Part shown: positions 1 through 15,200 of the stretch, piece by piece
Numbering within the stretch: the first letter of the stretch is position 1
How the letters are laid out: every line of letters starts with the position of its first letter
Source of the DNA: Neolentinus lepideus HHB14362 ss-1
Lineage: Eukaryota > Basidiomycota > Agaricomycetes > Gloeophyllales > Gloeophyllaceae
DNA length: 64,000 bases
Direction: 5' to 3'
NCBI GenBank assembly: GCA_001632425.1
Contig: KV425576.1
Span: 129,832 to 193,831 of the forward strand
Made by a program: the position numbers and the translations under genes
Notes under the pieces: model-generated
Told to the model about the DNA's origin: nothing
The model's database searches: none
The model's input: only the letters and a program-made list of their open reading frames with translations

Positions 1-97
1 AGAACCTTGAATCATACAGGTTGGATAAGAGATGTGTTGCGGCGCGAGACATTACACGGCGGCTCAGTACAGGGTTCCAAAGCGTCGCAAAAAAAAA

Positions 98-1305
98 TTA
101 ACCAGCTCCAAGTACGCCGTGGACCAATTCATCCCTCCATCTACTCCCATTACTATAACCCACTTTATCGTTCCACACATCACTCTCGCCGACCTTCCTC
201 TGGATAACAACGCTTGGAACAACAGAGAACGCAGTCAGTCTACCACTCTGGATCAACCACGCATATGCCTGGTCCAAAGCTCGTGAGTACGCGAAAGGAG
301 GGTATCGAAGATGCAACAAGAGGCGCCGTGCGCCAGCTTTTGTGAGGGCGTATGCGTGTGTGCATTTAGGCGCGTTTGAGGGATGCAAAGGGGAGGGCGT
401 GGACGATGGAAGTAGCAGTGGAGGATACATGGATTCATTGGACCAGCAATGACCTAAGGAGCGCATAGATTACTCTTGAAGGTCCAGTAATAGAAGAGCA
501 AGGGTCAATCTCCCTGTGGCTGCACATATTTACCTAAAAATATCATGTCCCACTGAGCCGGTAACGCGGGCCACATAGAACTAAGTCGCTCCTTGATATC
601 ATACTCCATGTCAATGTCATCTTCAAGGATCACAGACACTTGATCGAGAGGACCGGGAGCGTTTGCAATTTTTCGGATGACCGATACATGGGAATGCCAG
701 CAAGCAACCTTCGCGGGCGTGAGCATCATATACGCAGGAATCGACGAGTTGTATTCAGGTATAACATTATCTTGAATCGCACATGTTAAGGGCGGCACAG
801 AAGGTTGATGGCCAGGGTCGACGGTTGATACAGAGACCCAGTCATCTGCCCCGGCATTGATTAGGGGGTCGGTTGATAGAGCCAGAGAGCTAATGTCTGT
901 CGGCCATAAAAAGTTCGCTGTCTTGATCCGTTCGGACGTATAAGAGAGGTTTCCGTTGTTAGACCGCTCCAGCTTGATTCGTTCAAAGATCCCCGGAATG
1001 ATTGCATCGTCTGCGTCCTTGGCTTCGAGATAGCTCCAGTGCAGACCAAGAGTTGAACGTAGTCTCTCCATGTCTCTCCGTCTGTCGATACGCCGCAAAA
1101 GAGATACGACATAGACATGCGTTGCACTAGCGAAGGATCGTTCAGGATTGGTCCACTTCTGTTGCCAGTCTCCGCGCCTCACAGAATACGCAAGGTTCCC
1201 TTTCAAGTAGGCAGACATGAGAAGGAGACTTAAGCACACAGATACAGCAATGCATAAGAGAAATTGTAGCCGACGTGCAGTGACCATAAATTTGATGGAG
1301 GTCAT
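98..1305 (-). CDS. Glycosyltransferase family 25-like type II membrane protein
   Basis: Two exons (98-453, 534-1305) separated by an 80-nt GT-AG intron encode 375 residues. A single hydrophobic segment follows a short basic N-terminus (about residues 9-31), which predicts a type II Golgi or ER membrane protein with a lumenal catalytic domain. The lumenal part starts with a VVSLLRRIDRR motif, carries the acidic pair ILEDDIDM expected to bind the metal and nucleotide sugar, and continues MIFLGHCWSNE across the splice junction. The C-terminal exon has the HAYALTKAGARRLL motif. These match the fungal Glyco_transf_25 family as I remember it. Donor and acceptor substrates cannot be read from sequence. 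An in-frame ATG six codons downstream (1287) is an alternative start that keeps the membrane anchor. The gene diverges from the orphan protein beyond the assembly gap. Confidence 0.72.
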
Positions 1306-2479
1306 AGTCGTGATCGTCTGCCAGCTTGCAGTCGGTGCCTTCTGCCAAACATTGGCAAATATACCACGCTTGGTGCTGTTACCAAAAGTAGTACTGTCGG
1401 AAACCTAGTAGTCGGACACCCTACAGTATATGCCTTGCCGTACCCACTATATTCCTCATATTGGTTCCATTTTACTTGCAAAATGTCGGCATACATTGTC
1501 TCTATCATTCCCAAGTAGTTCTGTATTTTTGTGTACAATACAGCTGAGTGTAGAAATATTTTATTTTCGTCACAGCCAATGTGGCAAAGGACTAGGTACT
1601 CGGACAGCATACATAACACCCATTTCTGCATCCTAAACTAGGTTTAAACTTGGCATACCATGTCCCCTAACATGCTGGACTATGGTTCAGTACATTTGAG
1701 GGATGAATGAGAACNNNNNNNNNNNNNNNNNNNNNNNNNNNNNNNNNNNNNNNNNNNNNNNNNNNNNNNNNNNNNNNNNNNNNNNNNNNNNNNNNNNNNN
1801 NNNNNNNNNNNNNNNNNNNNNNNNNNNNNNNNNNNNNNNNNNNNNNNNNNNNNNNNNNNNNNNNNNNNNNNNNNNNNNNNNNNNNNNNNNNNNNNNNNNN
1901 NNNNNNNNNNNNNNNNNNNNNNNNNNNNNNNNNNNNNNNNNNNNNNNNNNNNNNNNNNNNNNNNNNNNNNNNNNNNNNNNNNNNNNNNNNNNNNNNNNNN
2001 NNNNNNNNNNNNNNNNNNNNNNNNGAGGCCAGAAGTCAGAGAGGATGCAACAGGAGGCTGTGGAGTTGAGGAGGTCAAGTTGACTGACATTCTGTGAGTG
2101 GCCACCTTGTCACCCTCATAACAATTGTAAATGAAGGTCAATTACCCTGTTCAGGGTCTCAAATGAGAGCCAAGATAACAAATAATTGACTAGAGTGCAA
2201 CCAGAGATAGAGCAAGATCATGGTGCATGGCGAGAGCGAGAGGACTGTAGAAGGTGGCACTGCGTGGGAACGTGAAGCATCGAAATCGGACAACTCCGAC
2301 GACGGCGGTGACAATATCTCAGTTAGTTTTCAGCATTCCCGAGTGAAACTTGGCAGCAGTGTTCTCTCGAATTATAGCTTTCAAACAGTATATAAATTGT
2401 AGTCTAATGGTAGCTAGGGAAGGAGAAAGAGCCCGCTGTCCGAGTAGGCAGTGTGTCCGACTGCCTGACCCGCGACAGT
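1306..2479. other. Intergenic region with assembly gap
   Basis: This lies between two divergently transcribed genes and should hold both promoters. Positions 1715-2024 are 310 unknown bases, so nothing can be said about the middle. No coding pattern is recognisable in the known flanks; the open frames here are short and lack splice-supported extensions. Confidence 0.6.
1715..2024. other. Assembly gap (310 N)
   Basis: An uninterrupted run of N. Scaffold gaps in short-read fungal assemblies often mark repeats, but the flanks show no repeat that would prove this. Confidence 0.99.
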
Positions 2480-3771
2480 ATGGCCGGTGTCGAGCCAGCC
2501 ATTTCAAGATTTCTCAGAAACTACGATATGCACCGAAACGTCTTCAAAACGCGCATTCATGCGGATTCGAACCAGTCTAGTCGCGCATCCCGACTGTTTC
2601 GTACAACGCCGGTTGTATGCCTGCCTTCCACTTCGGCGTGTGCATTCCGCCATTTGGGTACCCGGAAACATGGTGGTGCAGCGTCCATCCCAGACAGCGA
2701 GCCACAAGAGGCTTCTGCTGCCACTTCGAAGTCTCGAGGGGGTAGAAAACCGGCGCCGATAATATCGACTTTGATTCCCGAATGCCTATCCCCGTCAGAC
2801 TTCATCCCACTGGACGGGAGGACTGCTGTTTTCTTGAGGGCATCGACACTGCGATCACCTACCATCTCCAAAAAGGATCCTACTTCACTTTCCTACACCA
2901 ACTCGAGCCGTCGACGTGTGCCGTTTCCTGCGGGTACTAAAGGCTTCCTCTACTGGCATTACACACCCGGTAATCCTGCTCTCACAGGTCATATTCGCTT
3001 TCGTATCACTGGGTCCCCAAATCCGGCGCAATTTGCTCAGGGAGAGGATTTGCGACTTCCAGATGGCCACCTCTGGCATATCCCCCTGCTTAGGATTGCA
3101 TCGACGCAATATAAGTCTTTGCAAACGCTGCTTCTGGCCGATAATATCGTCACTGAATACATGCTACGAGAGGCTGAGAACATCCACGATACTAGTGGCA
3201 GTCGTCCAACTACAAAGAGTCCCGTCATCTGGCGCTTTAACCAGACATTCCCAACACTCATCGAAACGCGTGTACTGTCTGTGTGGGTGCTAGGTTACTC
3301 GCAGTGCTTACGGTTTAAGCTCCTATATCCCTTCCGGACTCTGAACCCGAGGACAGCGCCAGTACTCGCATGCAAAGGTTGTTTACAACTCTCACTGCCT
3401 CCGCGAACTGATACGAAAACCTATCATTCTTAGGCGCTTGTCTTCTCCGATTCGAGCGCTCGGATCTTCCGGAGCATCGCGGGACCCGGACTGTTGTATT
3501 GCGTATTGTTAAGATTTCAGAGCTGATCAAAACTGGAGAACTCGGGTTGCACGTTCAAAGTCCCCAGCCCAAAGAAGGCGGCCTCCTCATGACACGCGCT
3601 ACCCATGGTATATCTTTCTTCGGCGAGCGGCCATGGATTCCGTGGTCGATCAATGTTGACGACCCGAAAGTTCAAGCAAAGAGAACACAAGAAGCACTCA
3701 AGCTACTCTTCGACAACGAAGAGCACGCAAAGACGGTTCACAAGCAAAACACATCCACACCATCTTATTAA
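2480..3771 (+). CDS. Basidiomycete hypothetical protein
   Basis: Two exons (2480-3377, 3434-3771) joined in phase by a 56-nt GT-AG intron give 411 residues. The start is the first ATG in the open frame; the frame extends a little upstream only through a GTG. The central part (GFLYWHYTPGNPAL, HIRFRITG, LPDGHLWHIPLL) reads like an uncharacterised protein family I associate with agaricomycete genomes, often present in several copies. The spliced second exon continues with FERSDLPEHRGTRTVVLRI, a well-ordered stretch that supports the intron. No catalytic motif, signal peptide or membrane span is visible. The gene runs convergently toward the glutamyl-tRNA synthetase. I assign no function. Confidence 0.6.
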
Positions 3772-4262
3772 TGATATTTCAGTATGAATCTCTGGCTCAA
3801 TAAATGGAGGAATGTACGCGGAAGTACCAAAAATGCCGAAAGCTGTCCTTAGGGAAACCTCAGAACTCAGCTGGCAAGAGATTGGACTGGAAGTTTGATG
3901 GAGTTTCTGTCGTTATACCGAGATACCGGGAACGGTGCTCCAGTATATGGATTCTGCAAAGGTCTCGCCGACTCCATGAAATTTTAGGTGTGAATGGACG
4001 GGGGACGGATTTCCATACAGCATCTGTATTCCATCATTAAATCCTATTTCGTTCTCGTCCTTGAGCGTTCCGATGCAGCACTTCAGAATGACTCCCTTCT
4101 CGAAAATCTCCATAGTACTACTGTGTTATCTGCCTGTAGTTGTCCTTGTACTATCGCTTGCATCATGTACAAGATCTTAGATTTCCGCCGGAAGAGATGT
4201 AGCATACCCCCCACAGGGAAACAAATGAACTGTCGATGTCGTTATGTGCACTTCTCCTGTAT
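3772..4262. other. Intergenic, convergent gene ends
   Basis: About 490 bp between the 3' ends of two converging genes. Short open frames exist on both strands but none has recognisable protein content or splice-supported extension. An AATAAA-like signal (caataaatgg, about 3798-3807) shortly after the upstream stop could serve polyadenylation. Confidence 0.5.
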
Positions 4263-6861
<2,599 letters not shown>

Positions 6862-8000
6862 TTAGAACCGGTTGCGCTTCCTCTGCAGCTTCGCACCCGT
6901 CTCCATAGGCGCTCTGCAAGATAGCCGCCTTCAGTACCAGCCTCTATCATTTCGACAATCAACTCACTTTCGATTCTTGCCTTTAAAATTCTCCACTGGT
7001 TCATCAACATCCATACTATCCATCACATTCGCTGCATTGCTCCTCTCAAGCATTCCGAGCGGGGGCTTCTTTCCCGCCGCTTTGCTCTCCTTTTGTTTGT
7101 CCGACACCTCCTTGAGGATCGTCTGTACCGTCTTGTCATACTCCTCGTCTTCGGCTGCTTTGGCTGCCGCGCGGGAGGAGAGGGAAGCAAGTTTATTGTC
7201 AAGCGTGGCTAACACGGACGCGGTCGTCGATGCCCTGACGCACCATGAGCACTGGAGCTGGAAGGTGAGTGAGGAAGGCACGCACCATGACGATAACGCA
7301 GCAAGTATGCCTTCAACTTTGCCCGGCTCCAGATCCCGGCCCATCGTGTATTCCACTTCAAACTGCTGCTCTTTCTGATCTAGCTTACCACGGATCATGT
7401 CCATGTAGATGGCATCGATGATGAGGTCTTCTAGTTCACGGATTGTGGGCATGTCCAACGCCTGTAGAAGGGTGCTGTATGGTAATATCTATGTTTATGA
7501 TTGAATAACAATGGATCTCGCATCACCATAAGAAATTCATACCCGGTGTTCCATCGCTAGTGACACCAAGGAAAGGTGCTTCAGCTTGGTGATCTGAGCC
7601 TGATTGAGCGGAGGCAGAATATCTTTGTGTTCTGTTTCGACCAGAGGCATAAGATAATACCCTGATCAGACACCCCGGAAGACGAACTCAACGAAGATAA
7701 TCCTGGTAGGTCTTGTACGAGAAGAGCTGCAACAGTGAGTAAAAGGAGGCATGTTGTTCACTGCTTGAGAGCTGCCAGCCATAAAAACCTACGTGTAAGT
7801 ATGCTGATTGCTTCACAGACCAACAATCGTACCTCTTGGATATTCGGGTGGTCCAGTAGCTCAGCGAACACGAATACGCCAGACGCTGCAGTGGCGTCCT
7901 GAGCGAGTTTGGCCGCTGCCGCTCCCTTCGCTGACTTAGCCATCAGGACAAACGGCTCCAGTTTAGCAGCAAGATTGGCTCCTAGTTCGACCGACGACAT
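6862..8000 (-). CDS. CSN7: COP9 signalosome subunit 7
   Basis: Six exons (6862-6913, 6968-7234, 7286-7488, 7543-7631, 7693-7771, 7833-8000) encode 285 residues, close to the family size. CSN7 is a PCI-domain subunit of the COP9 signalosome, the nuclear and cytoplasmic complex that removes Nedd8 from cullin-RING ligases. Diagnostic stretches are LLQLFSYKTYQDYL, ILPPLNQAQITKLKHL, ILPYSTLLQAL and the PCI winged-helix segment RELEDLIIDAIYMDMI, followed by GKLDQKEQQFEVEYTMGRD. A charged helical tail with a short basic end (LQRKRNRF) comes from the last exon; without that intron the protein would stop at a plain KGKNRK. The 51-nt intron near 7260 is a multiple of three, so an unspliced read-through form stays open. 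It shares a 190-bp divergent promoter with APC11. Confidence 0.92.
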
Positions 8001-8190
8001 CGTACAGGATAATATCGCAAGCAGAAAACAAAGGTGGACTGAAGACAGGCGAGCGCTTAGAGCCGTTTAGCTATATTTGGTAAGAATCATGTAAGCAAGC
8101 GCGCCCTAACGCGTACACAAGGACAAATATCCCCTCGACGCGTCCCAAGAAGATAGCAGGATACCAGGCTGACACTAGAGGGCTTGTGCG
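8001..8190. promoter_or_regulatory. Divergent promoter, CSN7 / APC11
   Basis: Only 190 bp separates the two start codons, so both genes must be driven from this space. No canonical TATA box is obvious. Co-regulation is an inference from the spacing alone. Confidence 0.55.
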
Positions 8191-8618
8191 ATGAAAGTCA
8201 CCATCAAGAGCTGGAATGCCATCGCCCAATGGCGCTGGGACACAGGCAAGGCCGACCAAGACGACGCTGACGAAGAGGATGTCTGCGGTATTTGCCGTGT
8301 GGCCTACGAAGGCTGCTGCCCAGCATGCAAGATGCCAGGCGACGACTGTCCACTAAGTACGTCGTCGTCGTACACCATAGCATATGTCTGCATGTACTGA
8401 CTTTTCCGCGTAGTATGGGGTGAATGTAGCCACATATTCCACATGCACTGTCTTCTGAAGTGGATCGGCACCGGTCAGTCAAAGCAACTATGCCCGATGG
8501 ACCGCAGACCCTGGGGTATGTATCCAATCCAATTCATTATGACATAGTCTATAACTCTAAATACTCCTGACTTACAGTCACGGCGGAGCGAAAGATAAAT
8601 CCGTCCAAGTCGTCCTGA
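8191..8618 (+). CDS. APC11: Anaphase-promoting complex RING subunit Apc11
   Basis: Three exons (8191-8356, 8414-8515, 8578-8618) give 102 residues. Apc11 is the RING-H2 subunit of the anaphase-promoting complex; it binds the E2 and with Apc2 forms the catalytic core that ubiquitinates cyclins and securin. The N-terminus has the conserved start KVTIKSWNAIAQWRWD. The zinc ligands follow in order: CGICRVAYEGCCPACK, CSHIFHMHCLLKW and LCPMDRRPW. Both introns interrupt codons in phases that restore the RING exactly, which confirms the model. The C-terminal tail after RRPWVTAERK is about a dozen residues longer than in the shortest homologues. The gene diverges from CSN7, another regulator of cullin-type ligases. 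Confidence 0.95.
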
Positions 8619-9184
8619 TCGTCAAGTGGGCCATTGAAACGCCACAACTTACAGAGCTGCGCCCCACACAGACACCCACTGGCCAGCCAATGCGACTGAC
8701 CAATACCTGGGCTCCATTTAGTCGTCCATGTGCCCAGTTCTGTGGGCCATAAATCTTCAAATCTCGGTCTGGCTAGTCAATACCACCGCCCGCCAAGGTC
8801 CCGGGCGCTGTTCTGGAACCGTGTCTGACTTCCGAATCTCCACCGACTGGATTTGATGTCCTCCAAACTGTAACGCACTGTGCGATAATATTAATGTACA
8901 TTTATATGTATGCAATATAGCAAGCAAAATGGAGCGGGAAGGGATATAAGGGGGATGTCCTGAAGAACACAGCTCGAGAACGGCGTACCGCATGACTACA
9001 ATTACACAATAAGAAGGGGAGGTTTCGTCTCAGCGTCTGTAAGAGATATAACAAGATGAGAATGTAGAGTTCTAGCTTTATGATCAGACTCAAGCAAGAC
9101 TGTATACAAGACATTCTTCGGTTTCTTCGTTGCGTCGTGGTGGTCGTACAAGAGATGACGGAAAATTCTTTGTAGAGTGATCGG
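8619..9184. other. Intergenic, convergent gene ends
   Basis: About 565 bp between the 3' ends of APC11 and the PSP1-domain gene. It contains AT-rich stretches consistent with 3' UTRs and no recognisable coding or structural element. Confidence 0.5.
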
Positions 9185-11519
9185 TCACTGTTGCTCGTAG
9201 CCGCCTGGGCCGCCCAGAGACGCCATCCATATCCTCGTTTTGTACAATCTGTCGCCCCGTCAATGTATCAGAAGGACGGATACACAAAGGAAGAGGTGTA
9301 TGTGCAGACATACCGGAATAGCTCACGAACCAGCTCGCGAAAGTCGATTCTTTTTTCCGCGATGAAATAGAACGTTAACTTACGGCGATCCCTATTGAAT
9401 CCCGTGCCGTGAGCCATGAGCCGACGGATAAGTAGAATCTTCACGTACCATTGATACTCGGCATCAATGACTTCCATAGGAAGCTTCTTCTGCCGCACCT
9501 TGCTCTGACAGAGCTGCAGCGCCTTCACTTCATCCTGCATCTTCGTCACCAGCGACCTAGATGCAAATTACATACAATCAGTATCCGAAACGCCAGTACC
9601 ACCAAACAAACACTGAGAGTAGAGACACACTGCGTATCCTGCGGCTGCGCCTTCCCATATATCCGCTTCGGATTAATATCCTTTTTTCCACCAGACCCAG
9701 GCCCCCCAGGCGTCGTCGGCGAGCTATCCCCGTAGCCCGCCGAGTTCTTCGCCTGCTGCTGCTTCTGGAACGCCTCCACCTCCGCCAGCGTAATGCTATC
9801 GTTCACCACCTTGCCCAAATCCTTCCCGCGGTCCGCCTCGACGATCACCAAGTCCCCGACGCGGATGTCCAAAGACAGGTCTGTGCAGTAGAACAAGTCT
9901 GTCCGCCCGGCTTTGAACTCGATGATGTACAAGGGGCAGGAGGGCGGCACGAAGGAAAGCGGGATGCCCTTGCCCAGCTCGCTGACGGTAGGGAGCTCAG
10001 CGTTTGAGGCGCGGCGCTGCACGCCGGGTGAGCCGGTGTAGAACGCCTGCTGTTGCTGGCCAGACTGGTACGCGCGCGTCGCGGTCGGCGACACGGGAGT
10101 AGGCAGCGCGCTCGACGTGTACGCAGGACGGCCGTACGACGGCGAAATCAGGTTTTCTCCGGACTGCAGTTGTAAGACGCGCGTAGAGGACTGGTAGGGC
10201 GAGTCCAAGCCGTGCTCGAGGATGCTGCTGCGCGCGGGACTCGTGCCGGTAGTAGAGTAGCCGTTCTCGCTCGGCGAGCGGATCGCTTGCCTGGAGATAT
10301 ATTGCCCGCCGTTTGTGGGAATATTAAGGTTCAGCTGCTGATAGGGCGACATGCGGTCCTGAGATGGCGGATGACGCGAAAGTGGAGCGTATATAGGGAG
10401 CGAGGAAGGCTGGCTCGGGGGATGCTGCGAATTTGACGAGGAGGGCCCAGGTCGGTTATCATTTAAGTTTAACATATTGAGGCTTCCCACAAGATCGTCG
10501 TCCGTAAGAAGAAGACCTCCGCCAGAGAAAGAAGACGAATGCATGACACTAGACCGGGTAGTTTCCTCGGATCCTTCGAAACCCGGAGCGTTGAACCCCA
10601 CAACCCCACGTCGCGGCTGCACCACACTTACACTATGCCTGCGACTCGTTGTGCCGCTTCCGCCAGCGCCGTTCTCGTCGCGCGGCGGGTGTGCGCCCGC
10701 CCAGAGCTCGCGGAACGCCGAGCCGTCGTCGAGCAAGATCTGCTCGACGTCGCGCATGAACGGGCTCATGTTCGAGATGTCCGCGCTCTGCCTGTTGGAA
10801 AAGCCGTCACCGACATCAACGCCGGTCGGCGAGAAAGAGTGAACATGGCTCGACGCTTTGCTCGAAGGCCCAAGAGACCCGTACCGGCTGCTGCCCGGTG
10901 GTCGGATGTCACCATAACGAGAGCCCGTGATGTTCTGCGCGTTCGGGTAGCTCGACTCTCCCGTCCAGCTGGGGCCTAGACCAGAATGTTCGTAAGGGCT
11001 CCCGATCGGCGTCGGTCGTGTTGTAGCCAAAGACTGAGACCTACTACGCGAAAGGTCCGAGGCGTACGTACGTCCCCGCGACGGTATTGACTGCGGGATG
11101 AAACGTTCGTCATACGTATCCGACAGGGCCTCGGACTCGTCGTCCTCGAACGTCGAGGGGAAGCCGCCGCGGTACTGCTCCCGCATCATGCTGGACAACG
11201 TCGAAGTGCTGGGAGAGGAGGAAAACGAAGAGCTCCTGGTAGGGACGGAAGAAGGTAGACCAGGAAGCGAGCCTGGACTCAGGCCAGGCAGGAAGCGCTG
11301 CTGTGTGCTCCCGCTACCCCACGCTTGGCCTCCGGCACCGAAACTTGTCTGGCGGTACAGGGATGAGAAGAGGTTGGGGTTGCCAGTCCGGGGTGGCTGA
11401 CTCGCGGCCCTCTCTCGTTGATTAAGTGGCGATGATTGTGCGTGGTTAAGAGTGAGGAACCTATTAGTTCGGTCGGCGTCATCTGATTGGTGCTGGTGGT
11501 GGCCGTTTGGCTCATGCAT
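9185..11519 (-). CDS. PSP1 C-terminal domain protein
   Basis: Three exons (9185-9248, 9314-9556, 9631-11519) encode 731 residues. The first 500 or so residues are low complexity, rich in Ser, Pro, Gln and Gly, and probably disordered. The conserved PSP1-type domain follows: YIIEFKAGRTDLFYC, VGDLVIVEADRGKDLGKV, then after an intron QSKVRQKKLPMEVIDAEYQW, KLTFYFIAEKRIDFRELVR and RELFRLYKTRIWMASLGG at the end. Yeast Psp1 suppresses DNA-polymerase mutants and is linked to mRNA and stress-granule biology; bacterial relatives associate with RNase Y. The exact role here is unknown. The frame continues 30 codons upstream only through a GTG, so the ATG at 11519 is taken as the start; an additional 5' exon is possible. 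Confidence 0.85.
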
Positions 11520-12281
11520 CTTGATCACGGAAGGTACGCCGAGATTGAGAAGGTCCTGATAATTTTGGAGAGTAGCCAGCTTGCACGATGTCCTGTGATC
11601 CAAGACCACAGTTCTTCGACTAAGTACAAACTTCTTGGCCGCGATGTAATTGCTCTATATGCGGGACGCGGGGTTATGCGCCATCTGTCAGAGCACGCGA
11701 CCGTCGCAGCAGCGAACTCTACACGCACCTAAACTTCTGCCCGATCCACCTATATCCGTGTCGTCCTTTGCCCAAACGAGATCGACGATACCCAATGTAT
11801 TCACCCAGAGTTCTATAGCAACAGCGTCGCAGCAAATATAGTAAAGCAGCAAGGACAAAACAGTGAGACGTCTAGAGAGCGGGGAATGATACAAGTCTAT
11901 GGGGAGCAAGAGAGGAGGAGAATAGACTTTGTAAAGGAGGCCATGAGTACGACCGAGGCAGGTGACCGCTTTGGACTATCCGTGGGGTCACCCGGTGGTC
12001 ACGCGCGCGATCACCTTCTGCCCGACTGTATTGTGCTTGCTATCCTCAATAAACTAGCCCGCCTACCCCGGATCTTTTCCAGCGGAATCCAACCTGCATC
12101 AATACACCGGCGAGCCCTTCCGAGGCGACGTATGACCCGTTCCTGAGTCTGCGTCGGCAATGCAACATCAGAAGCGGTGCAGAACGACCAGGTGCTCGTC
12201 CAAAAGACACCGGCCAATGCACACCCGCGTCTCGGCTGTTCCCGACAACCTCGCCACCTGCAATTCACCCCGCGCTTCCAC
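11520..12281. other. Intergenic, upstream of PSP1-domain gene
   Basis: About 760 bp holding the promoter of the PSP1-domain gene and the 3' UTR of Rgp1 on the same strand. Short open frames on both strands carry no recognisable domain. Nothing else seen. Confidence 0.5.
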
Positions 12282-15200
12282 TCACACGTCAAACACCACC
12301 TCCATGGCCTTGAACGCCGTGTTCCCAGGCCACACCTTTATCGGTACCTCGCATTCGACCGTCTCAACCTTCAGCTCCTGCCATCTGTCCTGATCGTCCT
12401 TGCCTTCAACATCCTCAACATCCTCATCTCCGTCGTGATAGCCCGTTCCCTCTCCCGCCGCCCCGACAAACGACGCGAAATAGCTCGCCCATGACATCAT
12501 CGGCGTGGTCGTCTGATTCTGGTTCCGCGGGTCCAGTCTCTCCATCGGCGCGATGCTCGAGCTAGCCCGCCACGACGCCGCCCACTCGCCTCTGGGCCCG
12601 TCCCGGACCAGCTGCTTCAGCTTAATTCCCTCACCAGGCGAAGCGACGGCGACCAACAAGCACAATCGCACCTTCCACTCTAGCCCGCCCGAGCCGTCCT
12701 CCAGACCTACCTGGAACGCCGGACTCGCGTCAGGTGGGATGTCCAGTGCAAACGTTGTACGTAACATCGACGGAATGAACGAAGAGTGGTGTTCGGCGTG
12801 CACTCGACGTAATTGTCGTGCATTGCCGCTCATGCCAATCGCCGCCGGCAACGTCTCGTGAGCCTCCAGCATAGCAGAGAGCTGTAATAGTAGCAGATAT
12901 GTAAATGAAGTACCCTTATAACATCCAGTACACCACTCACTTTGAGCACGCGACCGCGGCTGCCAGGATGGTTAAGCTCTACCACGCCCAAGACAGTCTC
13001 GCCGAGCCTGTATGCAGACTTTGTAAACGTCAACACCGCGACTTGCACACCGTCCTTGTTCACATCATATGATACTTTGCAACACCGTCAGAAGCCGTCG
13101 ACCGTGACTGGAATGACAGTCACCTTTCTTTTGATTGCGCGTCAGGATCTCAACTGCCTCTCTGCACCCAGTCAAAGCTCCTTCCGGCTCTCGCTCTCGA
13201 TCGGGATTCTCGTGGAACGGTGAGAGCGTACCCAGCGTCAGATGCCCACCCTGTTCTGGGGACAGGAGATTCGGGTACGACGCCATGAGACGCAAGGCGT
13301 ACTCCCTCACACTATCAAGTGACCCTTGCATACGCGACTTCCGTGAAGCTACAACATCCGTATGAGCAACCCACCTGATGATGGATATAAGGTGTACACG
13401 TACTAGATAAAAACTCGTTACTTTCTTCTGTCACTTTAGCTTGAGGCAACGATGCCACATCTTTCCGTTTAGCAACTGGCCACAAGAGATCGTACGGACA
13501 AGGAGGTCGATGGACTATATAAAACAGAAGATAAACTCCGGCCACTTGGATTCACCCGAACACAACCTACCCGAGACGTAGTTGTAAATGCGAACAGGGA
13601 CCTTCATAACCCTGCTATTACTGTTCCCACCCGTACCAGATCTGCCGATTGGACTCGAGGGCGTTTGGCCTTGCCTTCCTGCCCGGCAGATGCCAACCGT
13701 GAATTCATACGACAACTTGAGAACTCGCCCCCTATACGTAGGCGGTAGGGCATCCGGAAGCTGCATCGTGTAAGTGTCTAAGCAAAGCGACACACAGCAA
13801 GGTCGAGAGGAATGACGAATATTAGTAGTGCATATGTCACGATAGGAAGAGTAACGAATGGTATTTAGCGACTCACAGGTCCTCGACTCCCCAGGTCCGA
13901 GCGTCAAGTCCACAGCTAACATCGAAGGCGGCACTTCCAACACCGGCAACGGCGCCTCTGGATCAACCTCCTCCTCACCCATAGCGCCAAACCCAAGCCC
14001 AACACCACTCCCGCTGCTGCTCAAACCTGGCAGGGACAGCGTGCTAGCCATCGCCGAAGGAGTCTGAGTGCGTCGGTGAGCTGGCGACCACGGCGTCGTC
14101 TGCGATGTAGCAGTAGGGGTGGGTGAGAGAAGCGAGGACGGGGAAAGCATTGACAGCAAGCCGGACGAGAACGAAGCGGAGCGGATGTGGGACCGTCGAC
14201 GGGCATGCCGTTGATACTGTCGAGGATCCAGGGAAGATGTAATATCCATAGACCCTCCACCCATCGCGCCGCGCCTCAGCAATGTCGACCTTAGCATATT
14301 CAGTGTACGAGCACTATCAGGCGTACTTGGACCTAAGCCCGCGACAGGGGCAATGGTGAGTGACCCAGTGAGCTGAGCATACGAATACAATATGAGCTCA
14401 TGATTCGACTGGGGGAATGTCGAAGAGAACGCGGTACGCGGGACGGCCAAGTGCGACTGAGAGTGTGAGGGCGCGCCGTTGCCGAGACCTAGCATTGACC
14501 GTTTCTGCGGGGTGCCACTATATGTCTGTGCCCCTACGACTGGCAAGGGTGGCGGCCGAGAGCGTCGATGATCGCCGTTTATAGGTGGTTCTCTTCTCCG
14601 TGGAGTGTTGACGATCGATGGAAGGTCTGGATCTGGAGGTACCGTCTGCGGGGATGGAGATGACGACTGACTGGATTCAGCAATTGTATCCAGGGACAGG
14701 GAAAAATTGGAAGAAGACGCGTTTGGGGATGCAGGGGATGGCGATATAGGGGACTGGTTCAGATCGTGCAGTTGCAGCTGTCCATTCATGACGGAGTTCT
14801 TACGCGCGTGAGGGTGATTTGGAGCAATAGACAAGGTTGGGGTACGCGCAATGGCGTTCGGGGGCTGAGCCGACGAGGATGAAGCTCCAACCCGAACTCA
14901 ATATCTCCGCCACAGACATAGCTTGAAAGCAACTCACGGGAGGTAGATCTCTCGGGGACCGAAGACAAATGACTATCCGGCTGCCCAAATCTCTCCTGCA
15001 GCTCATTAGGCGATAGTGATACGGATAATGACTTGGCGAGCAGTCGTTTTCTACTCTGATCCAAGAATCCCGGTAGACTGTCGCCACCATTGGCGGACGA
15101 CTTGCCTACTAAACCTCGTCTCCTCGGTCTTTTGTCGTTCCCATTAGGGGGTTTCAAGGAAGGAATCGGAGTGACCGCTGTTCTTGGGGTGCCAGGCGAG

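Noticed and set aside
2563..2573. tRNA B-box-like sequence ggattcgaacc (minus strand reads GGTTCGAATCC)
   Set aside because: The flanks do not pair as a T-arm, no A-box or cloverleaf is found at the right distance, and the site lies inside a plausible coding exon.
11520..11609. N-terminal extension of the PSP1-domain protein (30 extra codons)
   Set aside because: The frame opens with GTG rather than ATG; the first ATG is at 11519 and nothing in the extension looks conserved.
14865..14884. ctcag acceptor for the second Rgp1 exon
   Set aside because: It shifts the frame to a stop; the acceptor at 14885 keeps the frame open.
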